Shown: piece after piece, positions 31,017-37,459 of the stretch
Layout: every line of letters begins with the position of its first letter
Numbering within the stretch: the stretch's first letter is position 1
From: a virus
DNA: 37,597 bases
Direction: 5' to 3' (one strand)
Virus record (IMG/VR): IMGVR_UViG_3300013103_000028
Span: 1 to 37,597 of that record
Notes under the pieces: generated by a model
Database searches by the model: none
What the model saw: only the letters and a program-made list of their open reading frames with translations
What the model was told of the DNA's origin: nothing
Made by a program: the position numbers and the translations under genes

Positions 31017-32108
31017 TCAATCAGCATTACTCTCTTGCAGCGTGTAAAGTCTATAGCTGCCGGCCGGTAAAGTTAATGTTGGGTGGCTGGTATGGTTTAC
31101 CACAATATCATGATCGGAAACTAGCCATTGTCCATTGCGGTTTAGACTAGGACTGGTTATCGTGTGTGACTCACGCACCGTCCACTCAGAAGGTTGTGGT
31201 TCTAGTCGAATTCTTGGTGGTATTTCAGCTGGGCAGAAGAGCAGATCACCCTGGCGGTGGCAGTTGGTCAAATTAGTCTTGGCAATCCCGAAGAGCACCC
31301 CCATAGCATCCTCTACAGTCGTATCATAGGCAATTGGAGGCCATGCGTAATCTGCATTCTGCGTGAAATCAACATAGTGCCCCCATTCATCACCATTGTC
31401 GTCAATCCCACATAGGTAGGCATGGCCTGTCGGTGTCAGAGAGTTGTACCCCAGGTAGTTGTCCAATTCGACCTCGAGGAACAAGGCTGCTCTCCAACGT
31501 TTACTGACGTCAGCTAAGTAATTTTTGGTAAAGGGTGGGTGGAAATAATCCTTTAGAAGATCACGGTCAACCTCCCAGAATCGGCCTTCAGCAAGAGCTT
31601 GGCGTTGGGCGGCTTTGGCAGCTCGGCAATTGGTGACGTAATCACTGTTGGCTTGGCGTAGCATAGGTAGGATAGTTTTCTGTTGTTCCTGCAAATCTGT
31701 AATTTGCTTTTTCGCTTGGGAAATATGGTGTTTTCTGGTAACTTTTCGGTAAGCTTCCAGGAACTCCTTAGCGACTTCGTTTTCAAAAGCTTCCTTGGCT
31801 TCGGCTCGGCGGATTGGGCCAGATTTGGTGCGGTTGCTGATCTTGAGCGTAAATCTTTTCTCATCATTGGCGAGTGTGGCGATGCTGTCAATTTTATTCC
31901 TCAAGAGTGAGAGTTGCCATCTGTGATTGCGTCCCTCATCTGTGAGCGCTTTAGGGTAATTAATGTGATCTACTGGTAAATCAATTTGCCAGTGAGCCAT
32001 CAGCCGTAATTCAGCTTGTACTGAGTTATCAATTATCTCAAAGCATGCCTTGACTGGTGTTTGCGACTCACAGATTGACTTGATTTTTTCTGATAATGAT
32101 TTTTCCAT
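31017..32108 (-). CDS. Hypothetical protein, 363 aa, with RQGD-type C-terminal domain
   Basis: The N-terminal two-thirds are helical: EKIKSICESQTPVKACFEIIDN, then a basic stretch with KKQITDLQEQQKTILPMLRQ as coiled coil. The C-terminal 110 residues hold HRQGDLLFCP, SHTITSPS and PTLTLPAGSYRLYTL. That sequence of strands resembles a small beta domain in phage and plasmid proteins with RQGDV, HTI and LP.G.YR motifs and no known function. Composition is more GC-rich than its neighbours. A TAA/TGA run at its end and the AAGGAGG of the next frame follow. GGAG lies eight bases before ATG 32108. Function unknown. Confidence 0.65.
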   Translation of the reverse strand: MEKSLSEKIKSICESQTPVKACFEIIDNSVQAELRLMAHWQIDLPVDHINYPKALTDEGRNHRWQLSLLRNKIDSIATLANDEKRFTLKISNRTKSGPIRRAEAKEAFENEVAKEFLEAYRKVTRKHHISQAKKQITDLQEQQKTILPMLRQANSDYVTNCRAAKAAQRQALAEGRFWEVDRDLLKDYFHPPFTKNYLADVSKRWRAALFLEVELDNYLGYNSLTPTGHAYLCGIDDNGDEWGHYVDFTQNADYAWPPIAYDTTVEDAMGVLFGIAKTNLTNCHRQGDLLFCPAEIPPRIRLEPQPSEWTVRESHTITSPSLNRNGQWLVSDHDIVVNHTSHPTLTLPAGSYRLYTLQESNAD

Positions 32109-32140
32109 GGTAATCTCCTTTTCTTCATTTTGTTCACTAC

Positions 32141-32461
32141 TTAGTTGGTAACTGCTGGTTTTACAGTTATCCAGTTTCTACCGATTTTCAGTGCGATGGA
32201 AGCGTGTTGGTCTTGGATAGCACATCTTAATTCACTCGCTATCCGGGCATCATTTACAGTTTCGTGCTTGGCCTTACACTCCATTTTATCACTATCCCAA
32301 TATTCACAATCGCTGTCGCTGCATTTTCGGAAAACTCCAAAAATCTCACAGTATTCATATTCTGCAGACGTCCCATATTCGATCATCCACTTCTTGCCTT
32401 TTTGGCTAAAGACTTTCCAGGTTCTGTGGCTTGAATAGTGTGTTTCGATCTTGATCTTCAT
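32141..32461 (-). CDS. Hypothetical protein, 106 aa, Cys-containing
   Basis: AGGGAGG lies six bases before ATG 32461; the frame further upstream is not needed. The protein has a basic strand region (MKIKIETHYSSHRTWKV), a central KCSDSDCEYWDSDKMECK with three cysteines, and a C-terminal strand pair ASIALKIGRNWITVKP. The Cys spacing may bind a metal. No family is recognised. Confidence 0.55.
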   Translation of the reverse strand: MKIKIETHYSSHRTWKVFSQKGKKWMIEYGTSAEYEYCEIFGVFRKCSDSDCEYWDSDKMECKAKHETVNDARIASELRCAIQDQHASIALKIGRNWITVKPAVTN

Positions 32462-32477
32462 AACAACCTCCCTGGTT

Positions 32478-32684
32478 TTATTTTTTGAATTCTGTGATGT
32501 GAATCTTGAGATTCGCACTAGGTAATTCCAGAATATTCCCATCCCACTGAGGGTGGTGTTCATTGGACGCGTGTCTGGAGAATTCAGTTTCTGCCACTTG
32601 GCGGGCAATATTCTTGTTTGCGAAAATCCCGCAAACTGTGGAATTTTCGCCAATTTCCTCATAAACCATATAAACTTTTTCCAT
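32478..32684 (-). CDS. Hypothetical protein, 68 aa
   Basis: AAGGAG eight bases before ATG 32684. The layout is strand-helix-strand (KVYMVYEE, NKNIARQVAETEFS, LKIHITEF), like the many small phage proteins of the 'VY.V......I.GIF..K..A' type. First gene after the terminator at 32744. No function is known. Confidence 0.55.
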   Translation of the reverse strand: MEKVYMVYEEIGENSTVCGIFANKNIARQVAETEFSRHASNEHHPQWDGNILELPSANLKIHITEFKK

Positions 32685-32743
32685 CTATTCTTCTCCTTGG
32701 GTAATCACACATTTTATTCTTTGAGCAATAGATTAGTTCACAT

Positions 32744-32791
32744 AAAAGAGAGAAGTTAAGACTTCTGATCTCGTCTTAACTTCTCTCTTTT
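32744..32791. terminator. Bidirectional intrinsic terminator
   Basis: A 19-bp perfect stem (core GAGAGAAGTTAAGAC with GTCTTAACTTCTCTC) and a 10-base loop, followed by seven Ts on the plus strand and four Ts on the minus strand. It closes the right-hand early operon after the gene at 32794 and separates it from the gene at 32684. Confidence 0.85.
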
Positions 32792-32793
32792 TT

Positions 32794-33129
32794 TCACATG
32801 TCGTCCACTCTCCAAAATCCATAATCTGCGCCATCACCTAGGTGAGCGCCGAAATAGTATTTTGGAGCAGCAAAATCATTAAGCATATCAATAAGAGTAT
32901 CCAGATCATAACCTGCTTGATCGGATTGAAAATACTCTTCTGTGTCCATGCGGTCACTTACCTCACGGACAAAATCTAAATATCTCTTGTTTCTCCTTGG
33001 CCCGTTGGCTCGAGCCAGACCCTCCAACTCCTCGATAAAGACTGGGATTAAATCCTCAGCGAGCGTGGTGCCACAACTGATGCTACCAAAATCATAGACT
33101 TTTCTTCTCATCTTCTTCTTTCCTTTCAT
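32794..33129 (-). CDS. Hypothetical early protein, 111 aa
   Basis: The start at ATG 33129 has GGAG about seven bases upstream; the in-frame extension further upstream overlaps the next gene and is rejected. An ATG 18 bases downstream is possible. Features are ISCGTTLAEDLIPVFIEELEGLA, a long helix, and FGAHLGDGADYGFWRVDD. I recall similar sequences (GT...DLIP.F) in phages, always without function. It is the last gene before a terminator. Confidence 0.6.
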   Translation of the reverse strand: MKGKKKMRRKVYDFGSISCGTTLAEDLIPVFIEELEGLARANGPRRNKRYLDFVREVSDRMDTEEYFQSDQAGYDLDTLIDMLNDFAAPKYYFGAHLGDGADYGFWRVDDM

Positions 33130-33181
33130 TTTCTTCTCCTTTCTTTCCTTTAGAAATTTTCCTAGTGGGAGGCTGATCGTT

Positions 33182-33418
33182 TCAAAACAACCAGGCACCA
33201 CAATTTCTGGGATCAAACATACCATACCAGGAACATGCCCCCATGTTGACCAAAAGGGGGCTGTCGCTTCCACTGATGATGATAACTTCTTCTTCATTGA
33301 GCTCAGCAAGGTAAAAATCTGCATCCTCAAGAGCTTCTGCTAGCTTCGCTTGGTGGATTCCACGAAGCATTTCCAAAACAACCTCACGGTCAATAATTCT
33401 TTCTTTTTTCAATTCCAT
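33182..33418 (-). CDS. Hypothetical protein, 78 aa
   Basis: GGAGAG about nine bases before ATG 33418. An N-terminal helix (REVVLEMLRGIHQAKLAEAL) precedes strands around EEVIIISGSDSPLLV. Part of the closely spaced early operon driven by the promoter at 34291-34319. No family is recognised. Confidence 0.55.
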   Translation of the reverse strand: MELKKERIIDREVVLEMLRGIHQAKLAEALEDADFYLAELNEEEVIIISGSDSPLLVNMGACSWYGMFDPRNCGAWLF

Positions 33419-33433
33419 CTTCTCTCTCCTTTC

Positions 33434-33688
33434 TTAGAACTTATCAGACAAAATTTGGTTAAGTCTTTTGTTGATTTCTTCTTTGTAGAGGGATAAGTCT
33501 TTCTTATTCTGGCTGATATTCCGACTAATAAGTTTTAACCGTTTACTCCTTTCCTCGTGGGATTCATACACTAAGGCCGCGATTAAATCCTCTTTGTTGT
33601 GTTTGATTGTTTTGACCAAGCGCTCGGTGTTTAAAAGGAGTTCGGAAATTTCCATGTCCTGAATTTTCTCCGTTAAGTCTTTTTCCAT
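33434..33688 (-). CDS. Hypothetical coiled-coil protein, 84 aa
   Basis: GAGGAAAG lies five bases before ATG 33688. The protein is almost wholly helical and charged, with heptad-like spacing (ISELLLNTERLVKTIKH, then SRNISQNKKDLSLYKEE). It is likely a small dimeric coiled coil. No function is recognised; it belongs to the early operon. Confidence 0.55.
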   Translation of the reverse strand: MEKDLTEKIQDMEISELLLNTERLVKTIKHNKEDLIAALVYESHEERSKRLKLISRNISQNKKDLSLYKEEINKRLNQILSDKF

Positions 33689-33697
33689 AAACTTTCC

Positions 33698-33889
33698 TCA
33701 TTCATAGGCAATAATGTTGATGTAGTCATGAACTTGGCCGCAGACACAACAAGCGGGATAATAATCCCATTCGTCACTCGCGAAGATAGGTGTGACGTCA
33801 TCATTATCGACTGTCACTCCAGATGGAAGGCAGTCAATGCAATAAACATCGTAATTGAATACAACTGCTTCAAAGTGATATGATTTCAT
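33698..33889 (-). CDS. Small zinc-ribbon-like protein, 63 aa
   Basis: AAGGAGAG lies seven bases before ATG 33889, whose start overlaps the upstream gene's end by four bases. CIDC near residue 18 and CCVC with a nearby histidine in ACCVCGQVHD near the end form two Cys pairs suited to one zinc ion. PIFASDEWDYYPAC lies between. Such small ribbon proteins are common in phages; partner unknown. Confidence 0.6.
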   Translation of the reverse strand: MKSYHFEAVVFNYDVYCIDCLPSGVTVDNDDVTPIFASDEWDYYPACCVCGQVHDYINIIAYE

Positions 33890-34071
33890 TTTTTCTCTCC
33901 TTTTTCTGCAATCTCTACTGGCCACATATTGGAGGAAAGTGTTTCCTCCACGGATAGAATTTTTGAGAAGTTACCCTTGGAAACTTCTCTCCATGCACTT
34001 TCCTCGCTTGTAGCCATGACTGTCCATACCTGCCGAGTAAGGTATTCAGTTGTTACTTGGTAAGTTTTCAT
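33886..34071 (-). CDS. DpnD/PcfM-like small protein, 61 aa (copy 1)
   Basis: Begins MKTYQVTTEYLTRQVWTVMATSEESAWREV: a strand, a second strand with a Trp-Thr-Val, then a helix starting with 'A...E.A'. This layout repeats in the proteins at 34095 and 36278. GAGGCAA lies seven bases before ATG 34071. The DpnD/PcfM-type label is from pattern only; no activity is known. Confidence 0.55.
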   Translation of the reverse strand: MKTYQVTTEYLTRQVWTVMATSEESAWREVSKGNFSKILSVEETLSSNMWPVEIAEKGEKK

Positions 34072-34094
34072 TTTTCAGTTGCCTCTTTAAGGGA

Positions 34095-34259
34095 TTATTT
34101 CTTGGGCGGCAATACCACTTCCACGCTGTAGGTAGTGTAGGTATGCCAATGGGTGGCTTCACCAAAATGAAATTTCGTCATGGCTTCAGCCTTATCGGAA
34201 GCTTCAGTAGTCCACTCTTCACATTCCACTTTTTTCACTTTTATAGTGTATGTTTCCAT
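34095..34259 (-). CDS. DpnD/PcfM-like small protein, 54 aa (copy 2)
   Basis: The start at ATG 34259 has AAAGGAGAG seven bases upstream. METYTIKVKKVECEEWTTEASDKAEAMTKF mirrors the strand-strand-helix start of the next gene downstream. It is the first gene after the promoter at 34291-34319 and so leads the early operon running to the terminator at 32744. Function unknown. Confidence 0.55.
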   Translation of the reverse strand: METYTIKVKKVECEEWTTEASDKAEAMTKFHFGEATHWHTYTTYSVEVVLPPKK

Positions 34260-34290
34260 TTGTTCTCTCCTTTCCTCTGTTTTTAATTTC

Positions 34291-34319
34291 CTTATAACAT
34301 AAAAAAATAATTTTGTCAA
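34291..34319 (-). promoter_or_regulatory. Strong sigma-70 promoter (repeat family, copy 1)
   Basis: TTGACA, exactly 17 bases, then TATAAG on the minus strand, with an extended TGT before the -10. The surrounding 35 bases recur almost identically at 34884, 36719 and 37364. It drives the operon of small genes from 34259 leftwards to the terminator at 32744. A host-polymerase early promoter is the natural reading. Confidence 0.85.
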
Positions 34320-34328
34320 GAAAAATTT

Positions 34329-34721
34329 TTAACCCATAGGTTTTAATTCTTTGATTGCCACAAGCGCATCTTTGCCGCAATATGGACAGTACTCCATTGC
34401 ATAATCACCAGGTTTTTCAAGCTTTACCCTGCCCAACCTCGTGACAATATAACAAGGAACGATACATGCATTAGTTTGGTGCTTGGCAGTGACACAATCA
34501 CACCCTTCATGATATATCATCCCTTTCCGGTGAAATGTCCATGTATCAGAATACCTAGCTTCCATGTAGATTTTATCTGATTCAATTAAGGCGGGTAAGA
34601 TTAAAGTGGTGTAAGTTTCCTTGAATTTCTTAAAGGTATAATTGTTAACTTTCCACCCCGTTAAAATTTCCTCTCCCTTACCATTACAAGCACTAATAAG
34701 AGTAGTGTTTACCTTTTTCAT
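34329..34721 (-). CDS. Zinc-ribbon-containing hypothetical protein, 130 aa
   Basis: The N-terminal part has helices FKKFKETYTTLILPALIESD and a following strand YMEARYSDTWTFHR. The Cys residues of HEGCDCVTAKH and the C-terminal YCPYCGKDAL could form a zinc ribbon. GGAAGGGG lies just before ATG 34721, and a 160-base leader separates it from its promoter at 34884. That leader holds three mini-frames of 3 to 8 codons, two with ribosome sites, which may be chance. No family is recognised. Confidence 0.55.
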   Translation of the reverse strand: MKKVNTTLISACNGKGEEILTGWKVNNYTFKKFKETYTTLILPALIESDKIYMEARYSDTWTFHRKGMIYHEGCDCVTAKHQTNACIVPCYIVTRLGRVKLEKPGDYAMEYCPYCGKDALVAIKELKPMG

Positions 34722-34883
34722 GCCCCTTCCCTTTCTGTAGTGGTTTTAACTTTAAAATACCTTTCCAGATATTTCTACTCTCCCATACCTATACACTTGT
34801 GTGTTGCCTAAGCATATCCTTTCTGGTCTGTTTGGTTTTTAACCCTTTTCCATCTTCTCTCTCCTTTCTGGTTTTTTTGATTT

Positions 34884-34912
34884 TTTATAACATAAAAAAA
34901 TAATCATGTCAA
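34884..34912 (-). promoter_or_regulatory. Strong sigma-70 promoter (repeat family, copy 2)
   Basis: TTGACA, 17 bases, TATAAA with TGT before the -10, nearly identical to the copies at 34291, 36719 and 37364. It drives the 130-aa gene through a leader of about 160 bases. It marks the left edge of the 1.3-kb noncoding block. Confidence 0.85.
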
Positions 34913-35029
34913 GAAAAAAAATTTAGTCTAGGGTGATTTTTCCATATTTTTTGAGATTGTGGACTCACTACCTTGTTGTGTGCGAATATTAGTGTATTTA
35001 TATGATAATTCCTGCTTAGATTAAGTGTG

Positions 35030-35234
35030 GGTGTGTTTGTGTGGGGGTGTGTTTGTGTGTGGGGGGTGGGGGGTGGTGCCCACACCCATGCTAGTGTTTG
35101 TTGTTGGATAACCAAATTAAGACTATTTACTGTATTTTTTTGCCCGTTTTTGCCGGTTCGCGAATCTAGTTGAAAGATCATTAAGTTTTGATATGGTTTT
35201 ATCGGTATGGTTGTGGTGGGTTGGGTTGGGTGTT
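35030..35234 (+). repeat. G-rich tracts with G-quadruplex potential
   Basis: On the plus strand 35036-35080 contains runs GGG, GGGGG, GGGGGG and GGGGGG separated by GT-rich loops of 11, 13 and 1 bases. At 35214-35232 GGTGGGTTGGGTTGGG adds shorter runs. Strong G/T strand asymmetry beside the iteron block is typical of origin or initiation regions. Structure formation is inferred from sequence. Confidence 0.45.
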
Positions 35235-35901
35235 CCGCTTCGCCTAGGGATAGAAATCGCTTATAGTCTAGATTCCTTTTGTGATCTATGCCATTTTATG
35301 ATCTAGGTTTTCCCTTTCCCCGCTCCGCCTAGGGATAGAAATCGCTTATAGATGATTATATTAGGATCTAGATCATTTATGATCTAGATCTATCTATGAT
35401 TATAGGTGGCCATTATTATATTAAGTCTATCCCATCGGTTCTGGTTTTTGGTGAATCTACTCCATCCAGGGAACCATTCGTGGACAATCACTTTATAGTC
35501 TAGATACCTTTTATGATCTAGATAGTTTATGATCTTTCCCTTTTATGATCTAGATAGTTTATGATCTTTCCCTTTTATGATCTAGGTTTTTCCTTTTATC
35601 CCGCTTCGCCTAGGGAGAAAAATCGCTTATAGGTAGTTATAATAAGACTTAGTATCAGCCAACCATCCAAAGAATTCTGCTTCGCCTAGGGAGAAAAATC
35701 GCTTTATAGATGATATTCTTTTGTTCTTTTACGATCTATGCATTTTACGATCTAGACTTTTCCCTTTTACGATCTATGCATTTTATGATCTATGCATTTT
35801 ATGATCTATGCATTTTACGATCTAGACTTTTCCCTTTTACGATCTATGCATTTTACGATCTAAGTTTTCCCGCTCTGCCTAGGGAGAAAAATCGCTCGGT
35901 A
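35235..35901. repeat. Five dispersed copies of a 32-bp repeat (iteron-like)
   Basis: Copies begin at 35235, 35320, 35601, 35677 and 35870. The shared core is CGCCTAGGGA then AAATCGCT, with CCGCT before it and TTATAG after most copies. Each holds a CCTAGG palindrome. Copy 4 has one extra base and copy 5 a changed end. Spacing is irregular (76 to 281 bp), unlike CRISPR. Repeated direct copies next to GATC-rich, AT-rich DNA look like binding sites of an initiator or partition protein. Confidence 0.75.
35283..35862. repeat. GATC(TA)-rich array, candidate origin or regulatory region
   Basis: About 19 GATC sites occur in roughly 580 bases, nearly all within (T/C)GATCTA, arranged as short units such as TTTTACGATCTATGCA and CCCTTTTATGATCTAGA. 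Random DNA of this size would have two or three. No gene is supported in the block 34913-36214; frames here are just repeat translations. A Dam-like methylase gene lies at the left end of the window, so methylation control is conceivable. Confidence 0.7.
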
Positions 35902-35962
35902 CAATTATTATAGTAAGACTTAGTTTTATCTCTGCATTTGGGATAGGTAAGGGGCTGATAGG

Positions 35963-36032
<70 letters not shown>

Positions 36033-36205
36033 GGTAGACTACCCAGCCCCTGGTAGGTAGACTACCCTGTCCTTGGGATAGACTACCCTGTTCCTGGGAT
36101 AGACTACCCTATCCCTGGTAGATAGACTACCCAGCCCCTGGTAGGTAGACTACCCTGTCCTTGGGATAGACTACCCTGTTCCTGGGATAGACTACCCTAT
36201 CTCTA
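36033..36205. repeat. Tandem array of TAGACTACCC units with 88-bp higher-order period
   Basis: Eight TAGACTACCC units of 20-25 bp alternate with AGCCCCTGG, TGTCCTTGGG, TGTTCCTGGG and TATCCCTGG. The four-unit block is repeated with a period of 88 bp (36035 and 36123). GGTAG-A-CTACC inside the unit is a small palindrome. Noncoding, lying downstream of a terminator. Confidence 0.85.
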
Positions 36206-36214
36206 GGGCAAATA

Positions 36215-36252
36215 AAAATCCCAGATCAGAAGTTTCTCTGATCTGGGATTTT
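36215..36252. terminator. Bidirectional intrinsic terminator
   Basis: A perfect 16-bp stem (AAAATCCCAGATCAGA pairing with TCTGATCTGGGATTTT) around a six-base loop, with A and T runs on both sides so that it works on either strand. It ends the two-gene unit 36278-36689. Its layout is repeated at 36920. Confidence 0.88.
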
Positions 36253-36277
36253 AAGGGGCTGGATGGCCGGCCAGCAG

Positions 36278-36457
36278 TTAGTCTTCGCTCTTACCCTCAG
36301 CCATCCAGACGATATCATATCTAGGCGAGCCGCTGTGGACTAGCTCGCCCATGCTCTCGAAATAAAATTTTTCTACAGCCTCCGCCAGATCGGTGGCCAT
36401 AACCTTCCGCACCTCATACGAGGTGCATCTAACTTTAACTGTGTAAACTTTTCCCAT
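36278..36457 (-). CDS. DpnD/PcfM-like small protein, 59 aa (copy 3)
   Basis: ATG 36457 has GGAGAG about eight bases upstream. It begins MGKVYTVKVRCTSYEVRKVM then ATDLAEAVEKF, the same strand-strand-helix pattern as the genes at 33886 and 34095. Base composition is more GC-rich than most of the window. It is the second gene of a promoter-to-terminator unit. Function unknown. Confidence 0.6.
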   Translation of the reverse strand: MGKVYTVKVRCTSYEVRKVMATDLAEAVEKFYFESMGELVHSGSPRYDIVWMAEGKSED

Positions 36458-36473
36458 TTTCTTCTCTCCTTTC

Positions 36474-36689
36474 TTAGTCTTTTCCTAAGACTTCGACCGC
36501 CCACACGAGGTTTTGGATTTCTCCCTTGATCTCCCATAACTTCTTACTCACCCTGAAAATTTCTTCTCTTTTTTCCTTGGGCGGGTCTCCAATAACTCCC
36601 AAAATTTCGATCGCATAGGCGAGATTCAAAGTCTCGTCTCTGACATCCCTTAATCTTTTGGCCGCCTTAAAAATTTCTTCTTTTTTCAT
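36474..36689 (-). CDS. Internally duplicated helical protein, 71 aa
   Basis: Two similar halves: EEIFKAAKRLRDVRDETLNL then AYAIEILG, and EEIFRVSKKLWEIKGEIQNL then VWAVEVLG, joined by VIGDPPKEKR. Each half is a long amphipathic helix, so the protein may be a helical hairpin. AGGGAGAAGG lies before ATG 36689, just downstream of a consensus promoter. The duplication is evident; its role is unknown. Confidence 0.65.
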   Translation of the reverse strand: MKKEEIFKAAKRLRDVRDETLNLAYAIEILGVIGDPPKEKREEIFRVSKKLWEIKGEIQNLVWAVEVLGKD

Positions 36690-36718
36690 ATCCTTCTCCC
36701 TTTCTGTTTTTTAATTTC

Positions 36719-36747
36719 TTTATAACATAAAAAAATAATCATGTCAA
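36719..36747 (-). promoter_or_regulatory. Strong sigma-70 promoter (repeat family, copy 3)
   Basis: TTGACA, 17 bases, TATAAA with TGT before the -10. Upstream sequence AAGATCACTTTTTTTC on the minus strand is shared with copy 4 and could act as an UP element. It drives the unit ending at the terminator 36215-36252. Confidence 0.85.
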
Positions 36748-36788
36748 GAAAAAAAGTGATCTTGGGGTAAATTTTTTTGTGTGCAGCT

Positions 36789-36905
36789 AGGTAGGTAGGA
36801 TAGACTACCTATCCCTTGCAGGTAGGTAGGATAGACTACCTATCCCTTGCAGGTAGGTAGGATAGACTACCTATCCCTTGCAGGTAGGTAGGATAGACTT
36901 CCCTG
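36789..36905. repeat. 31-bp tandem repeat array, four copies
   Basis: Units begin at 36789, 36820, 36851 and 36882. Each contains AGGTAGGTAGGATAGACTAC followed by CTATCCCTTGC; the last is altered to TAGACTTCCC, like the array at the right end. GGATAG-ACTAC-CTATCC inside the unit is a small hairpin. There are no variable spacers, so it is not CRISPR. Confidence 0.88.
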
Positions 36906-36919
36906 TCCCTAGGCAAATA

Positions 36920-36959
36920 AAAAATCCCAGACCAGAGAAGCTTCTGGCCTGGGATTTTT
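36920..36959. terminator. Bidirectional intrinsic terminator
   Basis: A stem of about 17 bp with one mismatch (AAAAATCCCAGACCAGA against TCTGGCCTGGGATTTTT) and a six-base loop, flanked by A and T runs. It ends the 111-aa gene at 36996 and is preceded by GGCAAAT and followed by AAGGGGCTGG, exactly as at 36215. Confidence 0.85.
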
Positions 36960-36995
36960 AAGGGGCTGGGAAGGTAAACTACCTTCCCAGGAAGT

Positions 36996-37331
36996 CTACT
37001 CGGCCTTGGGGTACTCTCCAAAGCCAATTGTCTGCAGAACCTCGACAGTCCAAAGTGGGTGAGCTCTTTTGAGCTCGTCCGCTAATTCCTGTTGGTAGCG
37101 CCTAACTTCCTCCACCACGGCTTCGGGAAGGTGCTCACCGAAACCGTGGTAGTTGGCCGCCAGAATTGCCCATTCCCTAGTCGGGAAAGGACCGTGGGCG
37201 CAGTACTCGCCGGATCCGAGCTCGAACCCGGCATACCAGCCGGGATTCTGGCCGGTATAATACCGGACGAGATAATAACCTTCCGAGTTCTCCTTGTAGC
37301 GACTCCAAACAACCTCTCCAAACTTTTCCAT
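36996..37331 (-). CDS. Hypothetical protein, 111 aa
   Basis: AAGGAGAG lies seven bases before ATG 37331. It has an N-terminal strand part rich in Tyr and Trp (YYLVRYYTG, PGWYAGFELG), a central PTREWAILAANYHG helix, and a long C-terminal helix EAVVEEVRRYQQELADELKRAH. It is the single gene of a promoter-to-terminator unit and is more GC-rich than the window. No family is recognised. Confidence 0.6.
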   Translation of the reverse strand: MEKFGEVVWSRYKENSEGYYLVRYYTGQNPGWYAGFELGSGEYCAHGPFPTREWAILAANYHGFGEHLPEAVVEEVRRYQQELADELKRAHPLWTVEVLQTIGFGEYPKAE

Positions 37332-37363
37332 ATGCTCTCTCCTTTTCTCTTTTTTTTAATTTC

Positions 37364-37392
37364 TTTATAACATAAAGAAATTAAGATGTCAA
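37364..37392 (-). promoter_or_regulatory. Strong sigma-70 promoter (repeat family, copy 4)
   Basis: TTGACA, 17 bases, TATAAA on the minus strand, 33 bases ahead of the 111-aa gene. It shares the upstream stretch with the copy at 36719 but has three changes in the spacer. It isolates the gene with its own terminator. Confidence 0.85.
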
Positions 37393-37459
37393 GAAAAAAG
37401 TGATCTTGGGTAAGTTTTTGGGATAGGGAGACTAGTAGACTTCTCAGCCCCTGATAAAT

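Noticed and set aside
34909-35181. 90-aa open frame on the minus strand
   Set aside because: It translates the G-rich/C-rich tract into Thr- and His-rich low complexity, has no ribosome site and lies upstream of a promoter.
35710-35913. 67-aa open frame on the plus strand
   Set aside because: It is just the translation of the GATCTA repeats (repeating YAFYDL) and lies on the opposite strand to all genes.
36836-37027. 63-aa open frame on the minus strand
   Set aside because: It spans the 31-bp array and a terminator and encodes a repeated SLPARDR-type pattern; it has no ribosome site.
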